From positions 2,398,481 to 2,462,480 of the forward strand of contig OY282383.1 in NCBI GenBank assembly GCA_958295855.1: a stretch of 64,000 bases of DNA. Direction: 5' to 3'. The notes below the pieces were generated by a model. The model searched no databases. It had not been told where the DNA came from and was given only the letters and a program-made list of their open reading frames with translations. This DNA comes from an uncultured Poribacteria bacterium. GTDB lineage: Bacteria; Poribacteria; WGA-4E; WGA-3G. Shown piece after piece: positions 17,763-27,800 of this stretch (its first letter is position 1; each line of letters opens with the position of its first letter). The translations under genes and the position numbers were made by a program.

Positions 17763-18821
17763 TTATTGAATCACAGGAACCTTACGCCACCCCTGTCCCT
17801 CTGTGAACTCTCGGACACTGAAACACCAGATAACGACTCGCTTCCCTTTCAGCTTATCGCGTCGCCGAAAAAGATTCAACCGCGATGGCGTAGCACCAGA
17901 ACCACGAACCGCTACCACGTCCACAGGGAACCCGAGTTGATAGGCGAGGTGATCCGGCAAACCCGCACCCTGTGCATGCATATCGCCACCCGCGTGAAAA
18001 ACAAGGTTGTGGCTATCCCCCAATAAAACAACCGGACTCGCTCGCCACGACGCACCTACTCCCGGGCGCGATGCACCTGCTTCTCCTTTGACATAAGTCA
18101 GCCGTAATTGCTCCTTCTGTAGATTCTCATCGCCAAGTTCCTTCCAAAGATCGCCGGTGATTTCAACGGTACGAGTTTCTATTTGCATACTCCGTTTCGG
18201 AATTTCTGCGGCCCACGAAGGCACACCGATGGCTTTAGCAATCGCTTCCGCTGCCAGCACACACCCTTGTCCAGACCAGTGTGTATCCTGTTTGCAGTAC
18301 ACGGGCCCGGCATCGGTGAATCGATTTTGGAGAAAAAGAGGCGTTAGATCTAGTACATTCACGCCGTGTTCCCGCAAAATGTCATAGAATTTGAGATGAT
18401 GTTCATCAGTGCGTACCGTTACACCACAACGGAGGGCTCCTACGACTTTATCGGGGTAAATTGTAGCTTTTGCTGGTATTGGCACAAAAATCAGCGAAAT
18501 TCCTGCACTGTCTAATTGCGCCTTGAAGTCAAGGATTGCAGGGAGCGGGTCGGCAAACGCAAGGTTTGATGCTCGGCTGACTTCCTTCGCTGCATCTCCC
18601 CAAAATTGTCCAATACTCATAGAGCGCAGTTCGGGAGCAAAGAACAGCCACCCCGCGTTTCCAGAAACGACTGTTGTCTCTTGGGCCTCTGCCTCAGCCG
18701 CTTTTTCAGCCACCGACTGAATAAAAAGCTCTGTTTCAGTTGCGGCACAGTTGGAATTACTAACCCCTCCGACCAGAAGTAAAACAGACAGATAAATTGG
18801 AAATTTGCGGCTAATAGGCAT
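17763..18821 (-). CDS. AlgX/AlgJ-like SGNH-hydrolase-domain protein
   Basis: About 352 residues with an N-terminal hydrophobic export signal (about 7-20). Key motifs are IPAKATIYPDKV, the catalytic DTHW (179-182) and the nucleophile region LLGDSHN (GDSH 268-271). These are the features of AlgX/AlgJ-type exopolysaccharide O-acetyltransferases. I start at ATG 18821 because the signal peptide follows at once; further upstream the frame runs through repeat DNA. The Shine-Dalgarno (AGGGG, 3 nt before the ATG) is supplied by a palindromic repeat. It follows a second AlgX-like gene. No MBOAT acyl donor protein (AlgI) is seen in the window. Confidence 0.8.
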   Translation of the reverse strand: MPISRKFPIYLSVLLLVGGVSNSNCAATETELFIQSVAEKAAEAEAQETTVVSGNAGWLFFAPELRSMSIGQFWGDAAKEVSRASNLAFADPLPAILDFKAQLDSAGISLIFVPIPAKATIYPDKVVGALRCGVTVRTDEHHLKFYDILREHGVNVLDLTPLFLQNRFTDAGPVYCKQDTHWSGQGCVLAAEAIAKAIGVPSWAAEIPKRSMQIETRTVEITGDLWKELGDENLQKEQLRLTYVKGEAGASRPGVGASWRASPVVLLGDSHNLVFHAGGDMHAQGAGLPDHLAYQLGFPVDVVAVRGSGATPSRLNLFRRRDKLKGKRVVIWCFSVREFTEGQGWRKVPVIQ

Positions 18822-18824
18822 GAA

Positions 18825-18873
18825 CCCCTGCAAAGCAGGGTTTGCCCCTCTGCGCCCAGATGCGACGTGCATC
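18825..18873 (+). repeat. Palindromic element (partial long form) at a start codon
   Basis: CCCCTGC-AAA-GCAGGG (18825-18840), then the TGCGCCCAGATGCGACGTGC right-end block (18851-18873), identical to the copy at 61933. On the minus strand its arm forms the AGGGG in front of the AlgX-like gene. Confidence 0.88.
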
Positions 18874-18967
18874 GATGCCTCTTTTGAGAATAATCCTCTT
18901 CTCTTATCTGCGTTAATCTGCGTTAATCTGCGTAATCCGCGATTCAGCATGGACAACCGCAATTTTC

Positions 18968-20572
18968 TCATGGCACGATTTCTCCCCAATAAACATCTAG
19001 CAACCACGCGTCCTCATTTTCTAACTCCTTGCGGTTGTAGCTGCCGTAGTCCGCCTCCACCGAAGTCCACGGGCGGAGACGTAACTTAACATTCTGTCCC
19101 ACTTTGAAAGTAGCGGCATCTGTCCATCGATTTTCACGCATGCCCCACAGAAACACAACGAACTCTTCTGGCAGCTCATAAGTTCCAACGTTTTCGAGAT
19201 GCAGCGCGATGATGCATTCAGAATATGGAACACTCCCCGGCACCGGCGGCTCCGTTTTTGCCTTGATAGTTGCGGTGACGGTTATATTCTCATCCTCATC
19301 ATCCAGCACCGTCAAATCAACAGTTGAATCGGGCTGAACTTGCGGTATCAATAGCAACTTCCAGTCACCAGAGAAGAGTTCCCGCGTTGCGAACTGATAA
19401 ACAAGGACGCGCTTGCCAGCGAGACGATTACGTCCGCTGTTGAGCTCCTGCACAAGAGCCTGTCGAGTCGCATCAGCACCACCGGCATTGATGACAATCT
19501 TATCGATGGGTTGTGCAAGTTCTGCACTGAGGTGCTCAACGAAACCGGCGGAATCACCCCACCCCATGCCAGCAAGCGAGTAGATATTGCTGAAACTATC
19601 CCCCAAAAACAGAATCTCGGATGTCCGATCCGGTTGCCAGAGTTCACCCGAAGGTTCTTGTATAACGTGGCGTGTGACATGTTCCGGAGGAAACAGCATC
19701 TGATCTTCCGGCAATTTCAGCATCTTCGCGATGTCACCGACATTGGCAGTATCCTCGGCAGTTTTGATGTAGGCGAGTGACCTGTTGGTGGATAATTCGA
19801 CCTGTGCCACGATGAATGCCGCCAAATGTTTCGCGACCTGTGCCACTGCTTTTGGATTCCAATGTGTATCTGTCTTGAGATACTGTGCTTCGTGGTGGGC
19901 TGCTTTAAAGAGTAGCGGCGATGCATCGTATACCCGAACCCCTTCCGATACAAGTGCCTCAACAAACGCCGCATAGTCGGGATTCTGTATCGGTGCGTTA
20001 GCGTTTCGATTCAAGGCGATAACCCCTGTAAAGCAGGGGCAAATACCAAAGCGCGCTGAAAACTTCTCAGGGTGAATCGTCGGTTTAACAGGTGTTGGCA
20101 CAACGATAAGGACAATGTCGCGTGCATCCAACTGACGATTGAAATCGACAATGGCTGCAAGTGCCGCGCGTGCTGTTTTTTGAAAGCCAGCACCAATTAG
20201 CGAATCTAGGTCAGCTCGGTAGAACAACCATCCATCGCGTCCGAGATAGGCTTGCTCGTTGCCGGTACGGAACACACCTGTCAGAACCGTCTGAACGCTC
20301 GGCAACAGCCAATGGGTCAATACAGATTCTTCCTCCAGCGTGTCCTCGTACTGCTCGATGTCTTTGAGAGTAGGGATGGGCAACAAATTGACAACGCGAA
20401 AAACGTGAGGCGGCTCGCCACGGTGAATGTCGGAGATGAGCTGGCAAAGCGATACGGACAGAAGAGTCACGCCGAAGACAACAAGACTGACGATGCTCAC
20501 ATTTCGTTTGACAAGCGTACTGCTGAGTTCTTTTAGAGCTGTCTCTCGACGATGTTCAGCGAAACTTCGCAT
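18968..20572 (-). CDS. AlgX/AlgJ-like SGNH-hydrolase-domain protein with C-terminal beta domain
   Basis: 534 residues. An N-terminal membrane anchor (about 26-46) is followed by YLGRDGWLFYRADLDSLIG, VVPTPVKPTIHPEK, catalytic DTHW (235-238) and LFLGDSFSN (GDSFS 324-328). About 150 extra C-terminal residues look like a beta-sandwich. It is probably an extracytoplasmic acetyl-transfer or esterase protein for a surface polysaccharide. Residues ~176-187 (GICPCFTGVIAL) are coded by an in-frame palindromic repeat and interrupt an otherwise conserved stretch just before NRNANAPIQNPDY. Start: ATG with AAGGGA upstream. The next gene (17763) is a paralogue in the same orientation. Confidence 0.8.
   Translation of the reverse strand: MRSFAEHRRETALKELSSTLVKRNVSIVSLVVFGVTLLSVSLCQLISDIHRGEPPHVFRVVNLLPIPTLKDIEQYEDTLEEESVLTHWLLPSVQTVLTGVFRTGNEQAYLGRDGWLFYRADLDSLIGAGFQKTARAALAAIVDFNRQLDARDIVLIVVPTPVKPTIHPEKFSARFGICPCFTGVIALNRNANAPIQNPDYAAFVEALVSEGVRVYDASPLLFKAAHHEAQYLKTDTHWNPKAVAQVAKHLAAFIVAQVELSTNRSLAYIKTAEDTANVGDIAKMLKLPEDQMLFPPEHVTRHVIQEPSGELWQPDRTSEILFLGDSFSNIYSLAGMGWGDSAGFVEHLSAELAQPIDKIVINAGGADATRQALVQELNSGRNRLAGKRVLVYQFATRELFSGDWKLLLIPQVQPDSTVDLTVLDDEDENITVTATIKAKTEPPVPGSVPYSECIIALHLENVGTYELPEEFVVFLWGMRENRWTDAATFKVGQNVKLRLRPWTSVEADYGSYNRKELENEDAWLLDVYWGEIVP
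20023..20039. repeat. Short palindromic element inside an AlgX-like gene
   Basis: CCCCTG(T)-AA-GCAGGGG with one arm mismatch, read in frame as about 12 extra residues. The position lies between two conserved motifs, so the insertion falls on a surface loop or damages it. Confidence 0.82.
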
Positions 20573-20601
20573 AATTTTTCCCTTTTTTCATCAATTCAGT
20601 T

Positions 20602-20704
20602 TTGCGGCGTAATGGTATCAGCACCTGCTTTGCAGGGGTAATATACCACTGCGCCCAAGTTGCGCGTGAATTGTATGTTACCCCGCTTTGCGGGGAAGCA
20701 TACC
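20602..20704 (+). repeat. Long palindromic element, copy 2, plus a second short hairpin
   Basis: Left end TTTGCGGCGTAATGGTATC, core hairpin 20623-20639 (one arm mismatch), ATACCAC right arm, then TGCGCCCA. It is directly followed by a separate hairpin CCCCGC-TTT-GCGGGG (20682-20696) flanked by GTATG/CATAC. Confidence 0.9.
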
Positions 20705-20766
20705 TGTTAGCAAGCAACTTTTTTATTTCTTACATTTGCAACGTGCATTCTGCTCCGATTTTTCCG

Positions 20767-20795
20767 TTGTCAAAAATGGTAAAAAGTGCTATAAT
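20767..20795 (+). promoter_or_regulatory. Sigma70-type promoter upstream of pectate lyase
   Basis: TTGTCA (20767-20772), 17-bp spacer, perfect TATAAT (20790-20795); leader about 190 nt. Confidence 0.7.
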
Positions 20796-20991
20796 ATCAG
20801 CTACGTAAATGTCCTTTCTCAGTTATTAGTTTATCACCTACAATTTTAGGACATTGCCCATATTTAGTCAACCTTTTTCGGCGAAGATAGAGCCTTAGAG
20901 GATGTTTTTGAGACTACAAAATTCCTATAATGCTGATACGCGTGCGGCCGATAAGAAATTCCCCCTAATCAAGAATAGGTAGAAAAACTTT

Positions 20992-22617
20992 ATGGAAAAT
21001 CAATCTCTCATAACAAAGAAATTTATAGATTCATTTCTTTCTCTCATTGACACAACTCTTCGAATCTATTTTCGCCAGCCAGCATTTCTGTACACATGCC
21101 AACTTCTTGTATGTGTTGGTGTTCTTGCTCTGATTCCGAACGGATTTGCAGCAGATACTCCATCAGTTCCCGCCTTTCCGGGGGCGGAAGGTTTTGGCGC
21201 AATGACTCGCGGCGGTAGGGGCGGAAAAGTGATTATAGTGACGAATCTGAACGACTCCGGATTAGGCAGCTTGCGAGATGCCTGCGAAACTGAAGGCGCG
21301 CGGATAGTCGTGTTCACGGTTTCAGGGACTATCACCCTTGAAAAGCCATTGAAAATCTCCAATCCTTATATCACCATCGCCGGGCAGACAGCCCCGGGAG
21401 ATGGTATTTGCATTAAGAAATATCCGCTCTTAATTAATGCGAGCGAGGTTATTATCAGGTATATAAGGGTGAGATTGGGAGATGAAACGGGTGCTGATGC
21501 AGATGCCATATCAAGCAGGTATAACAAGAATATTATCATTGACCATGTGTCGGCAAGTTGGAGTGTTGATGAAACAGTGTCTATTTACCATTGCGAAAAC
21601 GTCACTATTCAATGGTGTCTGATATCGGAAAGTATGTACGATGCTGGCCACGTCAAAGGTACGCATGGGTATGGCGGAATATGGGGCTCAAACTATAGCA
21701 CGTACCATCATAACCTGCTGGCGCACCACAGCAGTCGTAATCCCCGTTTCGCTTCAGGTTGTGGATATAACGATTACAGAAATAACGTGGTGTACAACTG
21801 GGGCTATAACAGTGCTTATGGTGGCGAGAAAGAACAACCGGACAAGGCGCAATTTAACTTTACCGTTGTCAACATGGTAGCCAATTACTATAAGCCGGGG
21901 CCTGCAACTCGTCCGGGCAAGGTGACGCACCGTATTGTTAATCCATCTTCGCGTAATAAGGCAGATGGTTTTGGCAAATGGTATGTTGCTGAGAATGTTG
22001 TTCATGGTGCCCCGGCCGTTACAGCCAATAACTGGGATGGTGGCGTGCAGCCCCAGGGTGGCAGTTCACATAGCGCAGGATTAAAACTTCACCAACCTTT
22101 TGCATCTGTGCCTATCAACCAACAAACTGCTGAAGAAGCCTATTATTCTGTCCTTGACAACGTAGGTGCCTCACTGCCCAAACGCGATGCAGTAGACGCA
22201 CGCATTGTTAACGAGACCCGTAATGGCTATGCAACTTATGAGGGAGTAACGTACAAAAATAATAGGTCCGTGCCAGATAAATCAAAAAGATGCGGTATTA
22301 TTGACTCGCAGACAGATGTCGGGGGATGGCCCGAACTCAAGAGTCTACCTGCACCCCTTGACAGCGATACGGACGGCATGCCCGATGAATGGGAAAAGAG
22401 GTACGGGTTTGATGCTCATGACGCTTCTAATACCTCAGAGGACAAGGATAACGATGGATACACCAACATTGAGGAATACCTCAACGGAACCGATCCGACG
22501 GAGTTTGTGGACTATACCAAGCCCGAGAACAACGTCGATGCACGTCGCATCTGGGCGAAAGAAGGTAAACACCCCCGCAAAGCGGGGGTTGATACCCTTA
22601 CGCCGCAAATACGCTGA
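20992..22617 (+). CDS. Secreted pectate lyase-like right-handed beta-helix protein
   Basis: 541 residues: a long signal/anchor region (hydrophobic 32-50, likely cut near GFAADT), then FPGAEGFGAMTRGGRGG, the opening typical of polysaccharide lyase family 1-like enzymes from marine bacteria. Parallel beta-helix rungs (IIIDHVSASWSVDETVSIY, VTIQWCLISESM, HHNLLAHHSSRNPRF) follow. Near the end is an acidic calcium-binding segment SDTDGMPDEWEKRYGFD followed by DKDNDGYTNIEEYLNG, as in thrombospondin-3/dockerin-like repeats. The last ~27 residues (from about VDARRIWAKEG to the stop) are coded by an inverted long palindromic element, so the original end has been replaced or extended. Pectin or a related marine polysaccharide is the likely substrate. 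Confidence 0.86.
   Translation: MENQSLITKKFIDSFLSLIDTTLRIYFRQPAFLYTCQLLVCVGVLALIPNGFAADTPSVPAFPGAEGFGAMTRGGRGGKVIIVTNLNDSGLGSLRDACETEGARIVVFTVSGTITLEKPLKISNPYITIAGQTAPGDGICIKKYPLLINASEVIIRYIRVRLGDETGADADAISSRYNKNIIIDHVSASWSVDETVSIYHCENVTIQWCLISESMYDAGHVKGTHGYGGIWGSNYSTYHHNLLAHHSSRNPRFASGCGYNDYRNNVVYNWGYNSAYGGEKEQPDKAQFNFTVVNMVANYYKPGPATRPGKVTHRIVNPSSRNKADGFGKWYVAENVVHGAPAVTANNWDGGVQPQGGSSHSAGLKLHQPFASVPINQQTAEEAYYSVLDNVGASLPKRDAVDARIVNETRNGYATYEGVTYKNNRSVPDKSKRCGIIDSQTDVGGWPELKSLPAPLDSDTDGMPDEWEKRYGFDAHDASNTSEDKDNDGYTNIEEYLNGTDPTEFVDYTKPENNVDARRIWAKEGKHPRKAGVDTLTPQIR
22537..22609 (-). repeat. Long palindromic element, copy 3, inverted, inside the pectate lyase gene
   Basis: In reverse orientation: the GATGCACGTCGCATCTGGGC block (22537-22556), core CCCCCGC-AAA-GCGGGGG (22572-22588), then TTGATACCCTTACGCCGCAAA. 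It supplies the C-terminal codons of the lyase; the stop lies a few bases beyond. Confidence 0.9.
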
Positions 22618-22689
22618 AGTAACATTTTGTTTGAACGGGCAGGCACAGGAACCTCGCGCTACGGCGAGTTAGGCACTTCTCCCTTCGTT

Positions 22690-24615
22690 TCATCGATAAA
22701 ACGAATACATCTGCATTCCCGTGAAAAGCCGAATCAGTACCCATATTCCACCTATCATGAATTCGCCGAGAATTAACCCCAAAAAGAGTGGAAACGCTTT
22801 GCGATAAAGGCGAATGCCGCCCACTTTTAGCAATATCGTTTTGATGCCCCAACTCAGAAATATTGAGAACCAGAGTCTGCCGATGGTTGATTTTTCGCCA
22901 GCGACCAGATACCCGGCAGGGTGGAAGGGCCAGAATGGAAACAGCGTCCGTAGCCACCAGAAGAAGCCAGTAAGGAGCGCGCCGACACCTATAAAAATCA
23001 CGGCGGCACCGTCGGTGTCAACTGGGTGATGAATCCAACTTTGCAACAGGTTGTAGCCCCCCGTGCCCAGGTCGCTGACAACACCGATTTTGTATCCGAC
23101 AACGAGGTATGCCCAAAACGCAGCCAGAATCCCGACTACCGTGGCGAACATCATCGCCACAATCAGTCTGCCGGTGCGCATGCCTGCTTCCTCAGCAAGT
23201 TTGAATCCTTCGAGTGTGTGTGGCATCGGGTGGGCGCGAGAACCTCGATTGAAGGTAAGATAGAGACGCATCATCGTTAAACTGCCGCGCGAAAGCAGGC
23301 GGGTGCCGAAAATATCGGTGAGGATATCGTGAGGCGTTGCATACGTCCGGATCGTCGGCGGGCCAACTTCGGCGCGGATACGGGTGAGGCTCATCGCCAA
23401 TAGATAATAGATTAAAAAGTAGAGCCCGATTGTCCAGAATGCCATGCCACCTTGGCGCGAAAAAGCGAATAAAAAGAACAAACCACAGACTAACCCAATT
23501 GCTGCCCAACGGTAGCGCATCGGCTCTGTGCTGTCGTCGATGTCGCCCGGCACCTTGCGTCCCCGAAAAATATGCTTGACAACGGCGAAAAAGTAGCGTC
23601 GCCCGCCCCAAAGCGCGAAGCAGGCGAGCACGAGATAACCGCCCATCACTTGCTGCCAGTCGTAGGGGAACTGTGGCAGCACATCAAGCCCAAGCGCACT
23701 GCCCAATACCCGTTCCGCTTTCCAAAACCAGTAGAAGAACCAAATGGAAAACGACATCTCCAAGGGCATTAGAAAAGCGAGTCCGACGGCGAACGAGCGG
23801 ATATAAACCGGTGTCCAGCCGATGGATTTCCACGGTTTTTGGGTGAAGTATTGCCCGATTTCGGCATGCCGCACCGGGATTTCAGGAAACTCCGGAAAAA
23901 GGACATGAAAACCGTTGATTAGATTGATGCCGCCCGCGATGGCAAAGCCAAGCCACATCATCTTCGACCGGAAAAGTCGCCCATCCAGCCTTGTCATCTC
24001 CAAGGGCAATTGCACGATAGGATACGACAACCGTTCGCGCTCGACCCACTGCTTTCGGAGAAAAACGTCTAGGCAGATCATCACCCAGATAAGAACGGTC
24101 AGAAATATTGTCCACCAGAGCATCGGGCGTAACCACCCCTGCAGGTGCACCTTCGTGTAAGCGGTGCTCTCTCCATCATAGAATGCCTGTAGGCTTGCCT
24201 CATCGTTGGAAGTGAGCCACGGTGGAAGATACCGCCAGAAAAGTTGCTTCCACTCATTTTCCGGTGTTGCAAACCAGAACCCATCTGGAATCGTTGGGAT
24301 GACGGTTTGCATCATGTCATGCCCGGCGATCGCGGAAGAGAGAGAGAGCATCACAAAGACTGTCAAAAGCTCACCTTGTCTGAGCGCAAACCGCGGCAGA
24401 AACCGATTCAACAGCAAATTGAACGGGATAAGCACCATCAGCGTGATAATCACGTTATAGATGAGCGACATCGTGGTAGGCAGGGTACTCCAAAACTTGA
24501 GGTGGTTTGCCATGATAAAGTAGGTATTGACCGGAATCAGTAGCAAACCGAGTATGATGGCGCGAAACGTCACGCCGGGATGAAAGTTTTGGTTTTTCAG
24601 GGTGGGGGTTGCCAT
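22690..24615 (-). CDS. Polytopic membrane protein, DUF6785/DUF6784-like
   Basis: 641 residues with about 12 hydrophobic segments, no signal peptide, and a short soluble loop near residues 105-150 rich in Trp and Pro (DGFWFATPENEWKQLFWRYLPPW). Features I associate with the DUF6785 family are LRQGELLTVFVMLSLSSAIAG near residue 80, RERLSYPIVQLPLEMT, and RAEVGPPTIRTYATPHD. The overall plan recalls OPT-type transporters, but no substrate is known. It is convergent with the pectate lyase gene. Start: ATG at 24613-24615; a clear Shine-Dalgarno is not visible. Confidence 0.75.
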   Translation of the reverse strand: MATPTLKNQNFHPGVTFRAIILGLLLIPVNTYFIMANHLKFWSTLPTTMSLIYNVIITLMVLIPFNLLLNRFLPRFALRQGELLTVFVMLSLSSAIAGHDMMQTVIPTIPDGFWFATPENEWKQLFWRYLPPWLTSNDEASLQAFYDGESTAYTKVHLQGWLRPMLWWTIFLTVLIWVMICLDVFLRKQWVERERLSYPIVQLPLEMTRLDGRLFRSKMMWLGFAIAGGINLINGFHVLFPEFPEIPVRHAEIGQYFTQKPWKSIGWTPVYIRSFAVGLAFLMPLEMSFSIWFFYWFWKAERVLGSALGLDVLPQFPYDWQQVMGGYLVLACFALWGGRRYFFAVVKHIFRGRKVPGDIDDSTEPMRYRWAAIGLVCGLFFLFAFSRQGGMAFWTIGLYFLIYYLLAMSLTRIRAEVGPPTIRTYATPHDILTDIFGTRLLSRGSLTMMRLYLTFNRGSRAHPMPHTLEGFKLAEEAGMRTGRLIVAMMFATVVGILAAFWAYLVVGYKIGVVSDLGTGGYNLLQSWIHHPVDTDGAAVIFIGVGALLTGFFWWLRTLFPFWPFHPAGYLVAGEKSTIGRLWFSIFLSWGIKTILLKVGGIRLYRKAFPLFLGLILGEFMIGGIWVLIRLFTGMQMYSFYR

Positions 24616-24812
24616 AGTTTATAGTCGTAGGCACACGCCGTGCATCTCTGTGAAAGAATCAGAATTTTGCCTTTGTATCAGATTATATCCAATTAACCAC
24701 GATGCGTATTTTTTTCAAGGCACAAAAATAGGCGGATACAGAGCTCCGCCCTTACAAAGCACTAGCGTTCGCAGTAGCGCAATTCATTGCACATTGGACA
24801 ACCTATAGGCTT

Positions 24813-27800
24813 TTAACGGATAGGAATAGATCCCTCTAAAATGGCAGCCAATTCACCACGCAGTAGTTGTACATCTTTACAAACATAAAAAGCCCATGGG
24901 CCACGCTGATGCGGTTCTCCGAGTTTTTCGCGATTCCAATTGTTGACTGCAGCAACCCATCGTTTAGCCCCCTCATGTTTGGCGTGTTCTCTATCGGTTT
25001 CAAAACCTTTAATCTCCAAAATCAGGTTAACATCGTTCTGGAGTCGGACAATAAAATCGGGTTCGTAACCGTGCGAAATTCCTTGGTACTGATATGGAAT
25101 GCTCAAGCCAAGGGAATCATTTCGTACATAGCATTTTACAGATTCGGCGTGCTCCAACCAAAAGCACGCGGAGCGTTCCCATGTCGCAGTATCCAACACA
25201 ACCTGATTCACTTGGCTTCGTTGTGTGCCATGACACGCGCGTGTGGTAAAAAAGTCCACAGCTGCGGATGTGCCGACTGGCTTATAACGATTTAGGATAG
25301 GCAACAGCGGAACTTCACCTTGTGTCTCATCTGGTTGAATTGCTGCCATAAGCCGTTCAACGAGGCGCGTTACATATTTCTCTTGCCCCAGTTCACACAG
25401 ATTATGTCCAAGAAAGTCCACTTTCTTTTTGACGTAGGTATCGACTAGTGTGAACACTTGGGGAAATAGCCTGTGTCGAGATTGAAATCGGAGTGTGGGG
25501 TTGCTGTCTGGAGCGGGTTGTGTGTTAGCGTCACCAACCAATTTCCTGACAATTTGACGAGTAATTTCAAACATGATAGCTTGAATGTGCGTTGTCTTAT
25601 AATACGCCTCTCGATCTTGTAGCTCCTTCTGACCGGGGCCCAACGCGCTTGGTGCCCCGGTTCCATAGCCCACTGCAGGTTTCACAAAAACAGCAGTTGG
25701 TGTGTGTTGAGGTTCAAGGGGTAGCCTTTCCATCGCGCGGATGTCTGCCTTAATCTCATTTTTTCGGAGGGCAAAAGCATATCCTTCCACAATCGGAAAT
25801 CGCATCTCATAATCCGCGCGCCCTGGTACTGCTCGGACGTGGTTTTTCGGTTTGTCAATGGGGGCAGGAGCATTCGCCTGCCTGCCTCTGAAGGGTATAA
25901 CAGAAAAGGGGATGCCATAGACATCGGCATATTCCTCGGTGAGCAACCCCGTTTCCGGGTCGGGTGTGTAATTCATGCGGCGCAGGCCACGCCCGACCAC
26001 CTGCTCACAGAGCAGCTGACTGCTAAACGCACGTAATCCAAGAATATGCGTGACGTTGTTGGCATCCCATCCTTCATTCAGCATTGCGACAGAGACGACG
26101 CATCGGATGTGCGCGCCGGGCTGGCCCGGCTTGCCGATTGTGGCGACGATCTGCCGTAAATCTTCTGCGGCTTGGCTCCGGTTTTTTGTGGGATCTTCGC
26201 TCTCCGCTTCCGCCAGCATTTTGCTATCAATGCGCAGCGTTCGTGTAATGCCCTCGCTGTTTGCCAACATTTCGGGAAAGAGCGCGCCCTGCCCGTAGAC
26301 TATCTTCGTCGCTTTTTTGCTGCGGCTCCTGGTGCTAGTGCTGCTTTTTTCGACAACCTCAACAACTTCTTCCCCGGAGATTTTGCGGTAAAAATACTCC
26401 GCGATATCGGTGTTGTCGCAGACAATAATTAGCACTGGAGGTGTTTTCTCCTGCGCATCCGAGGCCTCCTGGATGTACTCAAAACGTTCTTTCCACTGAC
26501 TTGCAAGCGTTTTAAGTGCTGCTTCTGCCTCCCGATAAACCGCTTCGGGCTTAGGTTTTCGTCCCCTACCCGGCAATCGATCTGCCGGCAAGATGTCATC
26601 ATTAATCGTTTTCCATAATCGGAAAAACTTTGGCTCCGGGCGCCCGGTGTTGTCGCTGACTGGCAGGCGCGGGATCTTGGTGATGCCGCTCTCAATTGCG
26701 TCTACCAAGCCGAAATCGCTAACGAGCCACGGGAAGGGGGCCCCTTCCGGGTGGCCGCTCCCCTGGATGTAAAACGGCGTAGCGGAAAGGTCGACACAGA
26801 ACTTGACACCACACGCCTCGTTAATCGTGTCTAAACCGCTAACCCAGACGGTGGCTTCTTGGCGTTCCTTCTTTTCCTCGGCAGAGAGTTTCTGCTCGGT
26901 AGGCGCAGGGCGATAGGCGTGATGGCCTTCGTCATTCAGCACCATAAGCGGTGCGCGCTCATAGAGTTCCCCCAAGACTCGCCTCGCAAAAGCGTCCGGG
27001 GGTTCGTCGCCTTTATTGACCACGGCGTAAGTCCGCCCGCCTTCGTTATGCTGAGACTCTGGTGCAAACTGATGCCAATTGGTGACGAGCACTTTCCCAC
27101 TGTTGAGCAATGGACGGAGTTTTGTGGGAATGAGTTCAAATTCGTCGTAGTAGTTCTCACTATCTTCGGGGCGCAGAACCTGCAGCCGTTTTTTGATTGT
27201 GAGGTTCGGGCAGACGACAAGTGCTGCGGCGGGGAAACGTTCGTCGGAGGGAACTTTGCCGCGATTACAAAACGCCCACGCGATGAGCATCGCCATCACC
27301 ACGGTTTTGCCGCTGCCAGTCGCCATTTTGCTTCCGTAACGAATCAGAGCGGGGATGCTCGGTGTGTTGGAGGCATCAACCAACTTGAAGAGATGCTCAT
27401 CGGTAAACTGTGGGGTGAAACCCAAGCGTCTGCCGCCTTGCCGAATTTCAGCGAGGTAAATAATTGTCTCAACCGCCTCGCGTTGACAGAAAAAGAGTCT
27501 GCGCAACAGATCTTCGCGTGCCCAATGCCGCAGCAACTCGCGAGTTACCGGTGTGGCGTTTCGGTAATTCGCTTCTCGCCACCGTTTCACATCAGTGCGC
27601 AGCGCGTTCACCAACGGCAGGTCATCCCGTGCTTCTTCTTGAAAAAGTTGAAGCTGATCGCTGCCGGTGCGCTGCGTTTTGTACCAGTAGCCTGCCTCGC
27701 GCCGCCCGGGTTGCCTGACAGCTTCGCCGGTTTGGGTGTCGTAAATCCAGTGTGCATCCGGCTCTTCGTACGGGCTGCAGAGGATTGGGCGTTCAACAGG

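Larger units (their letters stand above)
20573..20991. other. 419-bp divergent intergenic region
   Basis: Contains the long palindromic element and a second hairpin (20602-20704) and a strong promoter for the pectate lyase gene (20767-20795). No gene supported. Confidence 0.6.
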
